Assembly: GCF_001954135.1 (NCBI RefSeq)
Contig: NZ_MBEQ01000069.1
Coordinates: 1 to 64,000 of the forward strand
Source of the DNA: Mycobacterium sp. GA-1841
GTDB taxonomy: Bacteria; Actinomycetota; Actinomycetes; Mycobacteriales; Mycobacteriaceae
Length of the DNA stretch: 64,000 bases
Reading direction: 5' to 3'
Part shown: positions 34,435-44,150 of the stretch, piece after piece
How positions within the stretch are numbered: the stretch's first letter is position 1
Layout of the letters: every line of letters starts with the position of its first letter
Position numbers and translations under genes: made by a program
Notes under the pieces: model-generated
What the model saw: only the letters and a program-made list of their open reading frames with translations
What the model was told of the DNA's origin: nothing
The model's database searches: none

Positions 34435-35727
34435 TCAGGTCAGATAGCGGTACGTGGGCGAACCGGGTTCGAGCAGCTCGACGTGGATATCGGAGCCCTC
34501 CATGCGGGCCAGCAGGCCTTCGAGGTCCGTCGCCGCGCTCAACTCGACGCCGCACAACGCCTCACCGGTCTCGCGGTTGTTGCGCTTGACGTACTCGAAC
34601 AACGTGATGTCATCACCCGGCCCCAACACCTCATCGAGGAATCGGCGCAGAGCCCCTGGCTCCTGGGGAAAGTCGACCAGGAAGTAGTGCTTGAGCCCCA
34701 GGTGCACCAATGATCGTTCGACCACCTCGTTGTAGCGGGAGACGTCGTTGTTCCCGCCCGAGATCAGGCACACCACCGTGGCGCCCGGCTCGATGTCGGC
34801 CTCCAACAACGCCGCCACCGACAACGCACCTGCCGGCTCGGCGATGATCCCGTCGTTCTGATACAGGTCGAGCATCGTGGTACACACCGCGCCCTCGTCG
34901 ACGGTGGTGAGTGCGACCATGTCACCGGCCGCGGCCAGCGCCGCATAGGGCAGCGCCCCGGCCCGGGCCACCGCGGCACCGTCGACGAACTGATCGACGT
35001 TCTCCAGGGTCACCGGCGCCCCCTCGGCCAGGGCGGCGATCATCGACGCCGCCCCCGCCGGTTCGACGCCGAGGACAGAGGTGTCCGAGGCCCGCTCGGC
35101 CAGATAGGTCGTGATGCCCGCAATGCAACCGCCACCGCCGACGGGCACGATCACCAGATCCGGTTCCTCCTCGAGCTGCTCGAGGATCTCGGCGGCGATG
35201 GTGCCCTGACCGGCGATGGTGCGCACATCGTCATACGGCGGCACCAGGGTGGCGCCGGTACGGGCGACGTCATCCAGTGCGGCGGCCGCCGCGAGATCGT
35301 ACGTGGAACCCACGGCGATGAGGTCGATGAACTCACGCCCGTGATAGCGGATCCGGTCGCGCTTCTGTTTCGGGGTCTTGGCCGGTACATAGACCCGGCC
35401 GTGGGTTTTCATGGACCGGCAGGCCATGGCGAAACCCTGTGCGTGGTTTCCCGCCGAGGAGCACACCACACCGGCGGCCAGTTCGTCCGGCGAGAGTTGG
35501 GCCATCAGATTGAACGCCCCGCGCGCCTTGTATGACCGCACTGCCTGCAGGTCCTCGCGCTTGAGGTAGACGTTGGCACCGGTGGCTTCCGACAGGCGCT
35601 CGTTGTACTGCAGCGGGCTGCGAGTGACCACGCCGGAAATTCGCTCGGCGGCCTCGTCGATGTCGGCCGCGGAAAGCGGCGCCGTCGTCGGAGGCACTCG
35701 AGAGCCTTTGCTCAATTCGGCAGTCAC
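34435..35727 (-). CDS. ilvA: Threonine ammonia-lyase (threonine dehydratase) IlvA
   Basis: A 430-residue PLP enzyme that deaminates threonine to 2-oxobutyrate, the first step of isoleucine synthesis. The PLP lysine is K67 in VRSYKARGAFN. The phosphate loop is VPVGGGGCIAG, and SSAGNHAQGFA is a family marker. A C-terminal ACT-like regulatory region (about 335-430) begins at HYFLVDFPQEPGAL and is shorter than the two ACT repeats of the E. coli enzyme. It is convergent with the MFS gene and matches Rv1559. Confidence 0.95.
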   Translation of the reverse strand: MTAELSKGSRVPPTTAPLSAADIDEAAERISGVVTRSPLQYNERLSEATGANVYLKREDLQAVRSYKARGAFNLMAQLSPDELAAGVVCSSAGNHAQGFAMACRSMKTHGRVYVPAKTPKQKRDRIRYHGREFIDLIAVGSTYDLAAAAALDDVARTGATLVPPYDDVRTIAGQGTIAAEILEQLEEEPDLVIVPVGGGGCIAGITTYLAERASDTSVLGVEPAGAASMIAALAEGAPVTLENVDQFVDGAAVARAGALPYAALAAAGDMVALTTVDEGAVCTTMLDLYQNDGIIAEPAGALSVAALLEADIEPGATVVCLISGGNNDVSRYNEVVERSLVHLGLKHYFLVDFPQEPGALRRFLDEVLGPGDDITLFEYVKRNNRETGEALCGVELSAATDLEGLLARMEGSDIHVELLEPGSPTYRYLT

Positions 35728-35758
35728 CGTTCAATGGTGCCACTGGCCAGCGGTTTCA

Positions 35759-36193
35759 CTACACCGGGGTAAGCACAAATACCGGGATCTGACGATCGGT
35801 CTTCTTCTGGTATTCGGCGTAGTCGGGGAATGCCTCCACCGCGCGTCGCCACCACACCGCCTTCTCGTCACCGGTCACTTCGCGCGCCGTGTAGTCACCC
35901 GACGCGGTTCCGTCTTGAAGTTCGACGTGCGGATTCTTCTTGACGTTGTAGTACCAGACCGGATTCTTCGGTGCGCCACCCAATGACGCGACCACCGCGT
36001 ATTCACCGTCGTGCTCGACGCGCATGAGCGGGGTCTTGCGGATCTTGCCGGTTTTCGCACCGACGGTGGTCAGCAGTATCACCGCCCGCCCGTTGAGTTC
36101 GGTGCCTGCGGTGCCCCCAGAGGACATGTACGTCTCGGCGTTCTCGCGGGCCCAGTCGGATGTGCTCGGTTCGTACTCTCCGTTCAATGGCAT
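35759..36193 (-). CDS. Nitroreductase/deazaflavin-dependent (DDN/FDOR-A) family protein
   Basis: A 144-residue F420-type split-barrel protein similar to Rv1558. The cofactor-binding core [22 protein letters not shown] is followed by the [16 protein letters not shown] segment. Family members reduce quinones, nitroimidazoles or other substrates with F420H2. It lies just upstream of ilvA on the same strand, separated by 31 nt. Its role is unknown, and it is distinct in sequence from the second family member at 10112. Confidence 0.88.
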   Translation of the reverse strand: MPLNGEYEPSTSDWARENAETYMSSGGTAGTELNGRAVILLTTVGAKTGKIRKTPLMRVEHDGEYAVVASLGGAPKNPVWYYNVKKNPHVELQDGTASGDYTAREVTGDEKAVWWRRAVEAFPDYAEYQKKTDRQIPVFVLTPV

Positions 36194-36289
36194 GCCACCA
36201 GCCTAAGACCCCAGGCCAACCAGTAGACCAAACCGCGCAAGCCGGCCGAAATGTGGTTGGCCGGGCTCTGAACCGGGAAGACCACCATC

Positions 36290-36718
36290 ATGTGGCGGCC
36301 CAGGATTCGGCGGTTGGCGATGTGCGCTGTGGTAGCTCCCGCGGCGGCAGTAACTGCGTGCGCGGGCCCCACCGACGTGCCGGCCGGCGCCATGACCGCG
36401 CGGATGGTCATCGACAACCAGGAGACGCACACCACGTATCCGATCGACTGCACACAGCGAGGCTGGCTCTGGACCATCGAGACACTGCCGCAAACACCCG
36501 GTTTCACGGCGATCGTCGAGACGGGCCACGCTGTCGCACCCAAACTGGTGCGGATCCACGACCTGGCCGGGTTCACCGGTAACGCGGCGGATGAGGCGTT
36601 GGTAGGAGCCGAGATGGACGGCTCAACCATCCGGGTCAGCGGCACCGCGCACGGCGCATTCGCCGATCGGCCCACCAAGTCGGCCGAGGTTCGGTTCGAG
36701 ATGGAAGCCCACTGCTGA
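36290..36718 (+). CDS. LpqH-like (19-kDa antigen family) lipoprotein
   Basis: A 142-residue secreted lipoprotein. A signal peptide ends in a lipobox VTACAG, with C24 as the lipidated residue. Two further cysteines (about 54 and 142) could form the disulphide seen in LpqH. The GFTGNA segment and the closing pattern GTAHGAF...EMEAHC resemble the LpqH fold of beta strands. A GGAAG precedes the ATG. LpqH proteins are surface lipoproteins of unclear physiological role and TLR2 ligands in pathogens. Confidence 0.82.
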   Translation: MWRPRIRRLAMCAVVAPAAAVTACAGPTDVPAGAMTARMVIDNQETHTTYPIDCTQRGWLWTIETLPQTPGFTAIVETGHAVAPKLVRIHDLAGFTGNAADEALVGAEMDGSTIRVSGTAHGAFADRPTKSAEVRFEMEAHC

Positions 36719-36793
36719 GCTGGACCGGTCGAGTGCCGTCCCAATCCGGCGTTTCGGGTGGCCGAAATCTTTGTTGCGAGCTATCGTCAACAT

Positions 36794-37024
36794 ATGACCA
36801 CGGCCGGGAATTTTCGCAACGCCACCTCCCGGGCTGATCATCGGGTCGACGTCGCAGGGGTGCCCTGGCCGGTCTACAAGTTGATCGCCCTGGCGGTCGG
36901 TCTCGTGGTGCTCGTAGCGGTCGGCGTGGCGACGATGAGTGCGGCACCCGCTGTCCTCACGGCCAGCGCCGCTGCCCTTGTGGTGTGGCTGGGCCTCGGG
37001 CACGCGTCGAACTCAGACCACTGA
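36794..37024 (+). CDS. Small membrane protein with two predicted spans
   Basis: A 76-residue protein with a hydrophilic N-terminal part (MTTAGNFRNATSRADHR) and two hydrophobic segments, at about 28-48 and 52-70. No family was recognised. The ATG at 36794 is preferred to an earlier in-frame start because the upstream residues look non-coding, but no clear Shine-Dalgarno is present. It is codirectional with its neighbours. Confidence 0.6.
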   Translation: MTTAGNFRNATSRADHRVDVAGVPWPVYKLIALAVGLVVLVAVGVATMSAAPAVLTASAAALVVWLGLGHASNSDH

Positions 37025-37064
37025 CCTTCCCGGGTCCCGTGATGGCAAGTGCGGTAAACGTTTT

Positions 37065-37082
37065 GGGCTGAACGTTCAGCCC
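37065..37082. promoter_or_regulatory. Perfect 18-bp palindrome upstream of methyltransferase
   Basis: GGGCTGAACGTTCAGCCC reads the same on both strands and ends 24 nt before the GTG of the methyltransferase gene. A second imperfect inverted repeat (AGCCC-GACCG type arms) lies between it and the start codon. It could be a repressor site or a stable hairpin in the leader. Confidence 0.55.
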
Positions 37083-37106
37083 CGGACCGGGTGTACGGTC
37101 GGGCTT

Positions 37107-37940
37107 GTGGGCATTGCGACGACGGGTCTGACCCCGGTTGAAGAGACCGCATTCCTGACGCTGTATGCCAGGGCACTCGACAGCCGTTGGACCCGGCCTA
37201 TCCTCGGCGACACCTTCGCCGACCAGGCAGTTCACGAACTCGATTACGACTTCTCCGGTCTGGGCGTGCAGGCCAGCGTGGTGTGCCAGTCAGCGCTGCG
37301 GGCCAAGATGCTCGACGACCGGGTCCGCGCGTTCGTCACCGCCCATCCCGACGCGGTCGTGGTCGATCTGGGTGGAGGCCTCGACAGCGGTGTCCACCGT
37401 GTCGCGCCGCCGGCCACGGTGGACTGGTACAGCGTCGACCTCCCGGGGATCAGCGCATTGCGGGACCGCGTGATGCCGCCACTCCCCCGGTCACACACCG
37501 TCGCGGCGTCTCTGGCCGACCCGGACTGGACCGACGCGATTCCCTCCGACCGCGCCACCATACTGGTGGCCGATGGGCTGTTCGCCTTCCTCACCGAGCC
37601 GGTGATCGTCGGCATCTTCGGCACGATCACCGACCACTTCCGCTCCGGCGAGTTGACCTTCAACGACTACGGCCGCATCGGTTGGGTCAGCCGGGCGGCC
37701 CTCAAACTGTTTCCGGCCAAAATGTTCAAAGATGTCGGAAGTCAGTGGGGTTACCCCGGTTTCAAGGATGCCCACCATCCCGAAACCTGGAATCCTCGGC
37801 TGCACCTGGTCGAGGAAACCAGTCTGACCCACCAACCGGAAGTCGATCTCTTCCCCGGCTGGCTGCGAATCGCCACCCGAGCGTCGGGCCTCAGCAGGGC
37901 AACGGCCCGCAAGGCGCGGATCCTGCGCTACCAGTTCTGA
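37107..37940 (+). CDS. Class I SAM-dependent methyltransferase (TcmP/LCM-like)
   Basis: A 277-residue methyltransferase similar to TcmP-type polyketide O-methyltransferases. The SAM motif is VVVDLGGGLDSGVHR at about residues 89-103, and DLPGISALRDRVMP continues the family pattern. The GTG start at 37107 lies beside an extended palindrome. The natural substrate is unknown; many mycobacterial copies act on small acids or carboxylates. It is convergent with the MerR gene, with a gap of 15 nt. Confidence 0.85.
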   Translation: MGIATTGLTPVEETAFLTLYARALDSRWTRPILGDTFADQAVHELDYDFSGLGVQASVVCQSALRAKMLDDRVRAFVTAHPDAVVVDLGGGLDSGVHRVAPPATVDWYSVDLPGISALRDRVMPPLPRSHTVAASLADPDWTDAIPSDRATILVADGLFAFLTEPVIVGIFGTITDHFRSGELTFNDYGRIGWVSRAALKLFPAKMFKDVGSQWGYPGFKDAHHPETWNPRLHLVEETSLTHQPEVDLFPGWLRIATRASGLSRATARKARILRYQF

Positions 37941-37955
37941 CGCCGTGTACCGACA

Positions 37956-38345
37956 TCACGTCGGCACCGCCGCATGGATGCCGCAGGTACACACGTCGAT
38001 GGACGGGCACGTGCATTGCATACCCCACTCGATGATCGCCCGGGCCCGTGTCAGCGCACTCATCTGCTCGTCGATCTCGGAGAGCTTCGCCTGTGCCAGG
38101 GCCCGCGCGGCCGGCCGGCCCGGGGTGTTGTCATCCATCAGCACGGCGATGTCGTCGAGGCTGAATCCGGCGCTCTTGCAGAGCCGGATCACCTCCAGCC
38201 GCACGAGCACCGACTCGTGGTAATGCCGCTGTCCACCGACGCGCTCCGGAGCGGGGAGCAGACCCAGCTGTTCGTAGTAGCGCAACGCGGTCTGGGCGAC
38301 GCCCGCGCGACGGGCCACCTCGCCGATGGTCAGCCGATCGCTCAT
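37956..38345 (-). CDS. MerR-family regulator with C-terminal cysteine cluster
   Basis: A 129-residue MerR protein. The winged-helix DNA-binding domain is LTIGEVARRAGVAQTALRYYE, followed by a dimerisation helix and a C-terminal cluster C111-x-C113-x5-C119-x-C121-x2-H124. This spacing is not the SoxR CX2CXCX5C pattern, so the cofactor, a metal or a Fe-S cluster, is uncertain. GAGGAG 6 nt before the ATG at 38345 fixes the start. It diverges from an F420-type oxidoreductase gene and has a MerR-like dyad between them. Confidence 0.88.
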   Translation of the reverse strand: MSDRLTIGEVARRAGVAQTALRYYEQLGLLPAPERVGGQRHYHESVLVRLEVIRLCKSAGFSLDDIAVLMDDNTPGRPAARALAQAKLSEIDEQMSALTRARAIIEWGMQCTCPSIDVCTCGIHAAVPT

Positions 38346-38366
38346 CGTGAACTCCTCACGGGAGGC

Positions 38367-38397
38367 TTGACTTAGAGTCAACTCTAAGTTGTTGACT
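38367..38397. promoter_or_regulatory. MerR-type dyad and promoter of the F420-oxidoreductase gene
   Basis: TTGACT at 38367-38372 is a good -35 sequence. Overlapping it, ACTTAGAG-N4-CTCTAAGT (38370-38389) forms a perfect 8-bp-arm dyad, typical of MerR operators placed in a long spacer. A -10-like TTGACT follows 19 bp later (38392-38397) and the ATG is 6 nt after that. MerR family regulators are known to activate such long-spacer promoters by twisting the DNA. Confidence 0.7.
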
Positions 38398-38403
38398 CGT
38401 GCC

Positions 38404-38862
38404 ATGCCATCCAAAGACACCTTGAACCGCACTCGCTACGCGGTCCTGCGCAGCTTCCGCCGTGACGGCTCACCCGTCGACACCCCGATCTGGTTCGCCC
38501 TCGACGACGATCAGAGCATCGTCTTCCGAACCAAAGTAGGCCCCAAAACCACACGCCTGAACGCAAACCCGGAAGTTCAACTCATCCCCTGCGACTACCG
38601 CGGCCGCATCACCGACCCGCACCCCCGGCACGGCCGGGCCACCATCCTGTCGGGCGCCCCGGCCCAGCGGGCCAACCGGGTGTTGCACCGGCGCTACGGG
38701 TGGCAGTGGAACATCGTGCCGCTGCTGAAGATCCCGGGCGTCACCAACGTGCACCGCGACTTGCCGCTACGGGAGAAACTACGACGCGCCCGCATGCGCG
38801 AGGTGTGGCCGGACAGCGCCATCGTCCGGATCGCACTCGCGCCGCAGGAGTTACCGGCCTAA
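38404..38862 (+). CDS. PPOX-class F420-dependent oxidoreductase (FDOR-B)
   Basis: A 152-residue split-barrel flavin/F420 reductase family protein. The typical start [26 protein letters not shown] leads into the barrel, and [20 protein letters not shown] is the cofactor contact region. The ATG 38404 is close to the predicted transcription start, so the transcript may be leaderless. It is controlled, from position, by the divergent MerR regulator and overlaps the 3' end of dnaE1 by 4 nt. Substrate unknown. Confidence 0.85.
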   Translation: MPSKDTLNRTRYAVLRSFRRDGSPVDTPIWFALDDDQSIVFRTKVGPKTTRLNANPEVQLIPCDYRGRITDPHPRHGRATILSGAPAQRANRVLHRRYGWQWNIVPLLKIPGVTNVHRDLPLREKLRRARMREVWPDSAIVRIALAPQELPA

Positions 38863-41800
38863 CCCAGGCAGCCCGGGCCGAGCAACGCCTTCAGGTCGCC
38901 CATCAACGCCGAAGACGGCGTCACCCGCAGCGACTGATCCAGCTCCAGCGTGGTGATCCGCTCGCCACTGATCAGCCGCAGATGGACCTGGGAAGTACCG
39001 GGATGGTTGGCCAACACCTGTTTGAGCGCACTGACCTTGTCGATCGTGCACTGACGGGTGGGCAGGCTGACCGCCAACGGACGGTCGGCCTGGGCGCTGC
39101 TGAAGTCGGGCACGACCAGTTCGTGGGCGATCAGCGAGATCCGGTCGTCGCGAGCGGCCACCTTGGCCTTGACCAGCACCACCACGTCGTCGGCGATCTC
39201 ATGACCGAACAGTGAATAGGTCTGCGGGAAGAACAACACCTCGATACCACCGGTGAGGTCTTCCAATTGGGCTGAGGCCCAAGGCAAACCATTCTTGTTC
39301 ACCCGACGGTTGACCGAGGCCAGGATGCCGCCGACCACCACCTGGGCGTCGTTGGCAACATCGCCGTCGAGAATCGCCGGGATCTGGGTGTCGACCTGGT
39401 TGGCCAACAGATGGGCGACCCCGTTGAGCGGGTGGCCGGACACGTACAGCCCGAGCATCTCCCGCTCCAGGGCGAGCTTGTGCTTGTCCTCCCACTCCTC
39501 TTCCGGAACGCGGATGGTGAACACAGCGTCCGTGCCGCCACCGTCATCGGAGCCACCGAAGAGGTCGAACTGGCCCATCGCTTCGGCCTTCTTGGTACCG
39601 AGCACCGAGTCGACGGCGTCGGTGTGCACCAGGAACAACCCCTTCCGGGGATGGCCGAGCGAATCGAACGCACCCGCCTTCACCAGTGATTCGGTGACCT
39701 TCTTGTTGCAGGCCGCGATGTCGATCTTGTTGAGATAGTCGGAGAAGTCGGTGTACTTGCCCTTCTCGGTGCGCGTAGTGATCAGCGACGCAACGACATT
39801 CGCGCCCACGTTGCGGATGGCGCCCAGACCGAAGCGAATGTCGTCCCCCACCGAGGCGAAGTTCTGCACCGACTCGTTGACGTCGGGCGGCAGGACCGTG
39901 ATGCCGAGCCGGCGGCAGTCGGCCAGATAAACGGCGGCCTTGTCCTTGTCGTCACCGACCGAGGTGAGCAGGCCGGCCATGTACTCGGCGGGATAGTTCG
40001 CCTTGAGGTAGGCCGTCCAGTACGACACCAGGCCGTAGCCGGCCGCGTGGGACTTGTTGAACGCGTAGCCGGCGAACGGAAGGATGGTGTCCCACAGGGC
40101 TTTCACTGCCGCCTCGGAGAACCCGTTGGCGGTCATGCCTTCCTTGAAGCCCTTGTACTCGGCTTCGAGCACCTCAAGCTTCTTCTTACCCATGGCCTTA
40201 CGGAGCGCATCGGCCTTACCCATGGTGTAAGACGCGACCTTCTGGGCGATGAACATGATCTGCTCTTGGTAGACGATCAGGCCGTACGTCTCGGCCAGGA
40301 TCTCTTTGAGCGGTTCCTCGAGTTCGGGGTGGATCGGCTTGATCGCCTGCCGGCCGTTCTTACGATCGGCGTAATCGTTGTGGGCGTTCATGCCCATCGG
40401 TCCCGGGCGGTACAGCGCGAGCACCGCCACGATGTCGTTGAAACCGGTGGGCTGCATTCGGCGCAGCAGGTCACGCATCGCACTGCCGTCGAGCTGGAAC
40501 ACGCCCAGCGTGTCACCGCGGCCGAGGAGTTCGTAGGCCGCCGGATCGTCGAACGGCAACGTGTCCAGATCGAGGTCGATACCGCGGTTGGCCTTGATGT
40601 TCTCGATGCAGTCACCGATGATCGTCAGGTTCCGCAGCCCGAGGAAGTCCATCTTCAGCAGGCCGATGGCCTCGCAGGACGGGTAGTCCCAGCCGGTGAT
40701 GACCGCGCCGTCCTGGGGCCGCTTCCACAGCGGGATCGCATCGATGAGCGGCTCGGAGCTCATGATCACCGCGCAGGCATGCACACCCGCGTTACGGACC
40801 AGCCCCTCCAGACCACGCGCAGTCTCGAAGATGGTCCGCACGTCCGGATCGGTGTCGATCAGAGTCCGGACCTCGGCGGCTTCCTTGTACCGCTCGTGGC
40901 TGGGGTCGGTGATCCCCGAGACCGGGATGTCCTTGGCCATGATCGGCGGCGGCAGTGCCTTGGTGATCCGGTCGGCGATCGCGAAACCGGGTTGGCCGTA
41001 GTGCACGCGCGCCGAGTCTTTCAGCGCGGCTTTGGTTTTGATGGTGCCGAACGTGATCACCTGGGCCACCCGGTCGCTGCCCCACTTGTTGGCCGCATAT
41101 CGCAGCATCTCACCGCGACGACGGTCGTCGAAGTCGATGTCGATATCGGGGGCCGACGGGCGCTCCGGGTTGAGGAACCGCTCGAACAGCAGCCCGTGCG
41201 GAATCGGGTCGATGTTGGTGATGCCCAACGCATATGCCACCAACGAGCCGGCGGCCGATCCACGGCCCGGACCCACCCGGATGCCGACCGAGCGGGCGTA
41301 GTTGATCAGGTCGGCCACGATGAGGAAGTACGACGGGAAGCCTTTGTCGCAGATGACCTTGATCTCGTAGGCCGCGCGGTCGGTGTACTCGGCGGGCACG
41401 TCGGCGCCCCGAAATCGGTGCTCCAGCCCGGCCCGCACCTCATGCGTCAGCCACGAAGCCTGGTCATGGCCGTCAGGGACCGGGAACACCGGCATCCGGT
41501 CGGTGGGCGTCCAGACGTCGGCGTAGGACTGCACCCGCTCACCGATCAGGACCGTCGAATCACACGCGCCCGGCACCTGGGAGTCCCACAGGGCCCGCAT
41601 CTCTTCGGCCGACTTGAGGTAGTAGCCGTCGCCGTCGAACTTGAAGCGGTTCGGATCCGACAGGGTCTTGCCGGTCTGGATGCAGAGCAACGCCTCGTGA
41701 TTCTGCGAGGCCTCCCGGGTCACGTAGTGGCAATCGTTGGTGGCCAACGGCGGGATGCCGAGCTTCTGACCGATCTCCAGCAGGCCCTCTCGGACCCGGC

Positions 41801-42416
41801 GCTCGATGTCGAGGCCGTGGTCCATGAGCTCCAGGAAGAAGTTGTCGGGCCCGAAGATCTCGCGCCATTTGGCGGCCGCCTCCAGCGCCTCCTGACGGTG
41901 ACCGAGCCGCAGCCTGGTCTGCACCTCACCCGAGGGGCAACCCGTCGTGGCGATGATGCCCTCGGCGTGCTCGGCGATGATCTCGGCGTCCATGCGGGAC
42001 CACTTGCCGAGCTGACCCTCGAACGACGCCAGCGAGGACAGCTTGAACAGGTTGCGCAGACCCGTCGCGTTCTCCGCGACCATCGTCATGTGGGTGTAAG
42101 CACCGCTACCCGAGACGTCGTCACCCTTCTGGCTCGGGTCGCCCCACTGGACACGTTTCGTCTCGAAACGAGACGCGGGCGCGATGTACGCCTCGATACC
42201 GATGATCGGTTTGATGCCGGCCTTGGTGGCCGAGTTGTAGAACTCACTGGCGCCGAACATGTTGCCGTGGTCGGTCATCCCGATGGCCGGCATGCCGAGG
42301 CGTTGGGCCTCGGCCAGCATCGGAGTGATCTTCGCGGCCCCGTCCAGCATCGAATACTCGGTGTGGTTGTGCAGGTGGACGAAAGATCCCGAGGACCCCG
42401 AAGATGAACCGCTCAT
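38859..42416 (-). CDS. dnaE1: DNA polymerase III alpha subunit DnaE1
   Basis: The replicative polymerase catalytic subunit, 1185 residues. The N-terminal PHP domain starts [15 protein letters not shown] and keeps its metal-binding histidines; in mycobacterial DnaE1 the PHP domain provides proofreading exonuclease activity. The polymerase catalytic aspartates are in [10 protein letters not shown] (D424, D426). Tandem HhH and OB-fold segments lie toward the C-terminus. The ATG at 42416 gives family length. It is convergent with the F420-oxidoreductase gene. Confidence 0.97.
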   Translation of the reverse strand: MSGSSSGSSGSFVHLHNHTEYSMLDGAAKITPMLAEAQRLGMPAIGMTDHGNMFGASEFYNSATKAGIKPIIGIEAYIAPASRFETKRVQWGDPSQKGDDVSGSGAYTHMTMVAENATGLRNLFKLSSLASFEGQLGKWSRMDAEIIAEHAEGIIATTGCPSGEVQTRLRLGHRQEALEAAAKWREIFGPDNFFLELMDHGLDIERRVREGLLEIGQKLGIPPLATNDCHYVTREASQNHEALLCIQTGKTLSDPNRFKFDGDGYYLKSAEEMRALWDSQVPGACDSTVLIGERVQSYADVWTPTDRMPVFPVPDGHDQASWLTHEVRAGLEHRFRGADVPAEYTDRAAYEIKVICDKGFPSYFLIVADLINYARSVGIRVGPGRGSAAGSLVAYALGITNIDPIPHGLLFERFLNPERPSAPDIDIDFDDRRRGEMLRYAANKWGSDRVAQVITFGTIKTKAALKDSARVHYGQPGFAIADRITKALPPPIMAKDIPVSGITDPSHERYKEAAEVRTLIDTDPDVRTIFETARGLEGLVRNAGVHACAVIMSSEPLIDAIPLWKRPQDGAVITGWDYPSCEAIGLLKMDFLGLRNLTIIGDCIENIKANRGIDLDLDTLPFDDPAAYELLGRGDTLGVFQLDGSAMRDLLRRMQPTGFNDIVAVLALYRPGPMGMNAHNDYADRKNGRQAIKPIHPELEEPLKEILAETYGLIVYQEQIMFIAQKVASYTMGKADALRKAMGKKKLEVLEAEYKGFKEGMTANGFSEAAVKALWDTILPFAGYAFNKSHAAGYGLVSYWTAYLKANYPAEYMAGLLTSVGDDKDKAAVYLADCRRLGITVLPPDVNESVQNFASVGDDIRFGLGAIRNVGANVVASLITTRTEKGKYTDFSDYLNKIDIAACNKKVTESLVKAGAFDSLGHPRKGLFLVHTDAVDSVLGTKKAEAMGQFDLFGGSDDGGGTDAVFTIRVPEEEWEDKHKLALEREMLGLYVSGHPLNGVAHLLANQVDTQIPAILDGDVANDAQVVVGGILASVNRRVNKNGLPWASAQLEDLTGGIEVLFFPQTYSLFGHEIADDVVVLVKAKVAARDDRISLIAHELVVPDFSSAQADRPLAVSLPTRQCTIDKVSALKQVLANHPGTSQVHLRLISGERITTLELDQSLRVTPSSALMGDLKALLGPGCLG

Positions 42417-42428
42417 AGGGCTGCCAGT

Positions 42429-43133
42429 CTATTGCGCCCCACCGACACCGCCGCGCGTGTCGCAACGCGTGTCTTTGCCCACGGGCCGGCACGGCCCACC
42501 GGCCGCCGACAGCAAGCCGTTTCCGATCACCAGCTGAAGTTGCTTGGCAACCTCGGGAAGATCCACCGAACGGCGCTGCCAACCGGTGTAGGCGCCCACG
42601 CCCCACAACATGGCGTACAGCAATTCGACCAGAACCGCCGGCTCGGTGTGCGGCGGCAGTTCGCGGCGGGCCACCGCCAGGGTGATCACCTCGCCGAGGA
42701 ACTCCCGGGTGGCCGCGACGGTGACCGCGGGCAGCTGAGGATGACGAAGCGCCTCGAGCCGGGCATTGATCAGGAACCCGACCAGCGCCCGGTCGTGTTG
42801 CCACACCGCCACCACCGCATCGACATAGGCGCGTAATCGATCGAGCGCTGCCTCATGCTTTTTCGCGGCGTGAATACACTCGTCGACCACCTCGTGCGCC
42901 CGCGCGAGCAGTGCGCGGTAGAGCTCCTCACGACTGGAGAAGTAGTAGTTCAGCGTGGGACGGCTCAGGCCGCTGCGTTTGGCAATTTCCTGGAACGTCG
43001 TCGCGGCGTACCCGTGCTCGTTCATGACCTCGAAGGCCGTTCGCAAAATGCTTTCACGGGTTTGCGCGGCATCGGCTCCGACCGGTCGGCCGGGCCCTCG
43101 ACGGCCGCGCGGGGGTCTGCCTTGCGAAGTCAT
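42429..43133 (-). CDS. TetR-family regulator
   Basis: A 234-residue TetR-type regulator. The DNA-binding domain (about 23-70) has ATTFQEIAKRSGLSRPTLNYYFSSREELY, and the rest is the helical ligand/dimer domain. The N-terminus is rich in Arg/Gly/Pro. A good promoter (TTGACC-N17-TAGGGT) ends 7 nt before the ATG, giving a nearly leaderless transcript. It lies 12 nt upstream of dnaE1 on the same strand, but its targets are unknown. Confidence 0.85.
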   Translation of the reverse strand: MTSQGRPPRGRRGPGRPVGADAAQTRESILRTAFEVMNEHGYAATTFQEIAKRSGLSRPTLNYYFSSREELYRALLARAHEVVDECIHAAKKHEAALDRLRAYVDAVVAVWQHDRALVGFLINARLEALRHPQLPAVTVAATREFLGEVITLAVARRELPPHTEPAVLVELLYAMLWGVGAYTGWQRRSVDLPEVAKQLQLVIGNGLLSAAGGPCRPVGKDTRCDTRGGVGGAQ

Positions 43134-43140
43134 CGAGCAA

Positions 43141-43169
43141 ACCCTATGACATAGCTAAATCAAGGTCAA
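43141..43169 (-). promoter_or_regulatory. SigA-type promoter of the TetR gene
   Basis: Reading the minus strand, TTGACC (43169-43164), a 17-bp spacer and TAGGGT (43146-43141) fit the housekeeping promoter consensus. The ATG at 43133 follows 7 nt after the -10, which suggests a leaderless or very short leader mRNA. Confidence 0.55.
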
Positions 43170-43200
43170 AAGCCCCATTCGCAAACGATTGCCGCGCCCG

Positions 43201-44148
43201 TTACCCGGACAGCGGCTGGGACTCCGCGCGACCGATGTCGCCTTGGCCCGGTTCAGCCGACCGTTTGCGCAGCGCACCCATGGTCATGATCAGCAGCGCC
43301 AGCCAGATCAGGGCGAACCCGATCCACCGACTCGGCGGCATCGGCTCATGGCCGATGAACACGCCCCATGCCATCTGCAGACCCGGGTTGAGGTAGAACA
43401 GCAGACCCAGCGTCACCAACGGAAGCCGTTGCGCGGCGGCGGCAAACATCAGCAACGGCACGGCGGTGACCGGACCGGCAAGGAGCAACAACGCCGCGTG
43501 CCCGGGGCCGTGGTCGAGGAAGTTTCCGTAGCCGGCCAGCTCGAGCGTGAGCAGATAGCCGCCGGCGACCGGAAGAGCCACCAACGTTTCGACGGCCACA
43601 CTCACCCTCGGGTCAGCCTGCACCACTTTCTTGACCAACCCGTAGATGCCGAACGAAAGCGCCAGCGTGACCGCGATGTAGGGCGGCGCCCCCACGCCGA
43701 CGGTCAGAATCACCACGGCCACGACCGCGAGCATCACCGCGACCGCCTGCCATCGGCTAATCCGCTCCCGGAACACCACTACGCCCAGCAGCACGCTGAC
43801 CAGAGGATTGATGAAGTACCCCAGGGCGGCATCCACGACATGGCCGGTCGTGACCGCATAGATGTAGGTCCCCCAGTTCAGCGAGATCAGCGCTGCTGCC
43901 GCAGCCAGTTGCAGCCAGGTCCGCCGCCGCAACCGGCGCACATCCCCCAGCCGCCGGCCCACCGCGAGCACCAGCACCAGAAACACCGCACTCCAGACGA
44001 TCCGGTGCGCCAGCACCTCGAGTGCACCAGCGGGCAGCAGAAGCAGGAAGAACCCGGGGCACAACCCCCACCAGATGTACGCCCCGGCTCCGTACAGCAT
44101 CCCGGAGCGCCCCGCGTCCGCCGGTTTCCGGACCGCGCCGCCACCCAC
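43201..44148 (-). CDS. rarD: EamA/RarD-type transporter
   Basis: A 315-residue membrane protein with about ten predicted helices, arranged as two EamA repeats. The segments GAYIWWGLCPGFF, LNWGTYIYAVTTGHVVDAALGYFINP and FYLNPGLQMAWGVFIGHEP match the RarD family of drug/metabolite transporters. GTG 44148 gives the full reading frame; an internal ATG at 44100 is a possible start. The gene lies 2 nt from the rluD stop on the same strand. Substrate is unknown. Confidence 0.9.
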   Translation of the reverse strand: MGGGAVRKPADAGRSGMLYGAGAYIWWGLCPGFFLLLLPAGALEVLAHRIVWSAVFLVLVLAVGRRLGDVRRLRRRTWLQLAAAAALISLNWGTYIYAVTTGHVVDAALGYFINPLVSVLLGVVVFRERISRWQAVAVMLAVVAVVILTVGVGAPPYIAVTLALSFGIYGLVKKVVQADPRVSVAVETLVALPVAGGYLLTLELAGYGNFLDHGPGHAALLLLAGPVTAVPLLMFAAAAQRLPLVTLGLLFYLNPGLQMAWGVFIGHEPMPPSRWIGFALIWLALLIMTMGALRKRSAEPGQGDIGRAESQPLSG

Positions 44149-44150
44149 AG

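Noticed and set aside
40047..42407. Long plus-strand open frame (about 786 codons) opposite dnaE1
   Set aside because: The dnaE1 frame has full-length family similarity; the antisense frame has only Arg/Gly/Val-rich low-complexity sequence expected from high GC content.
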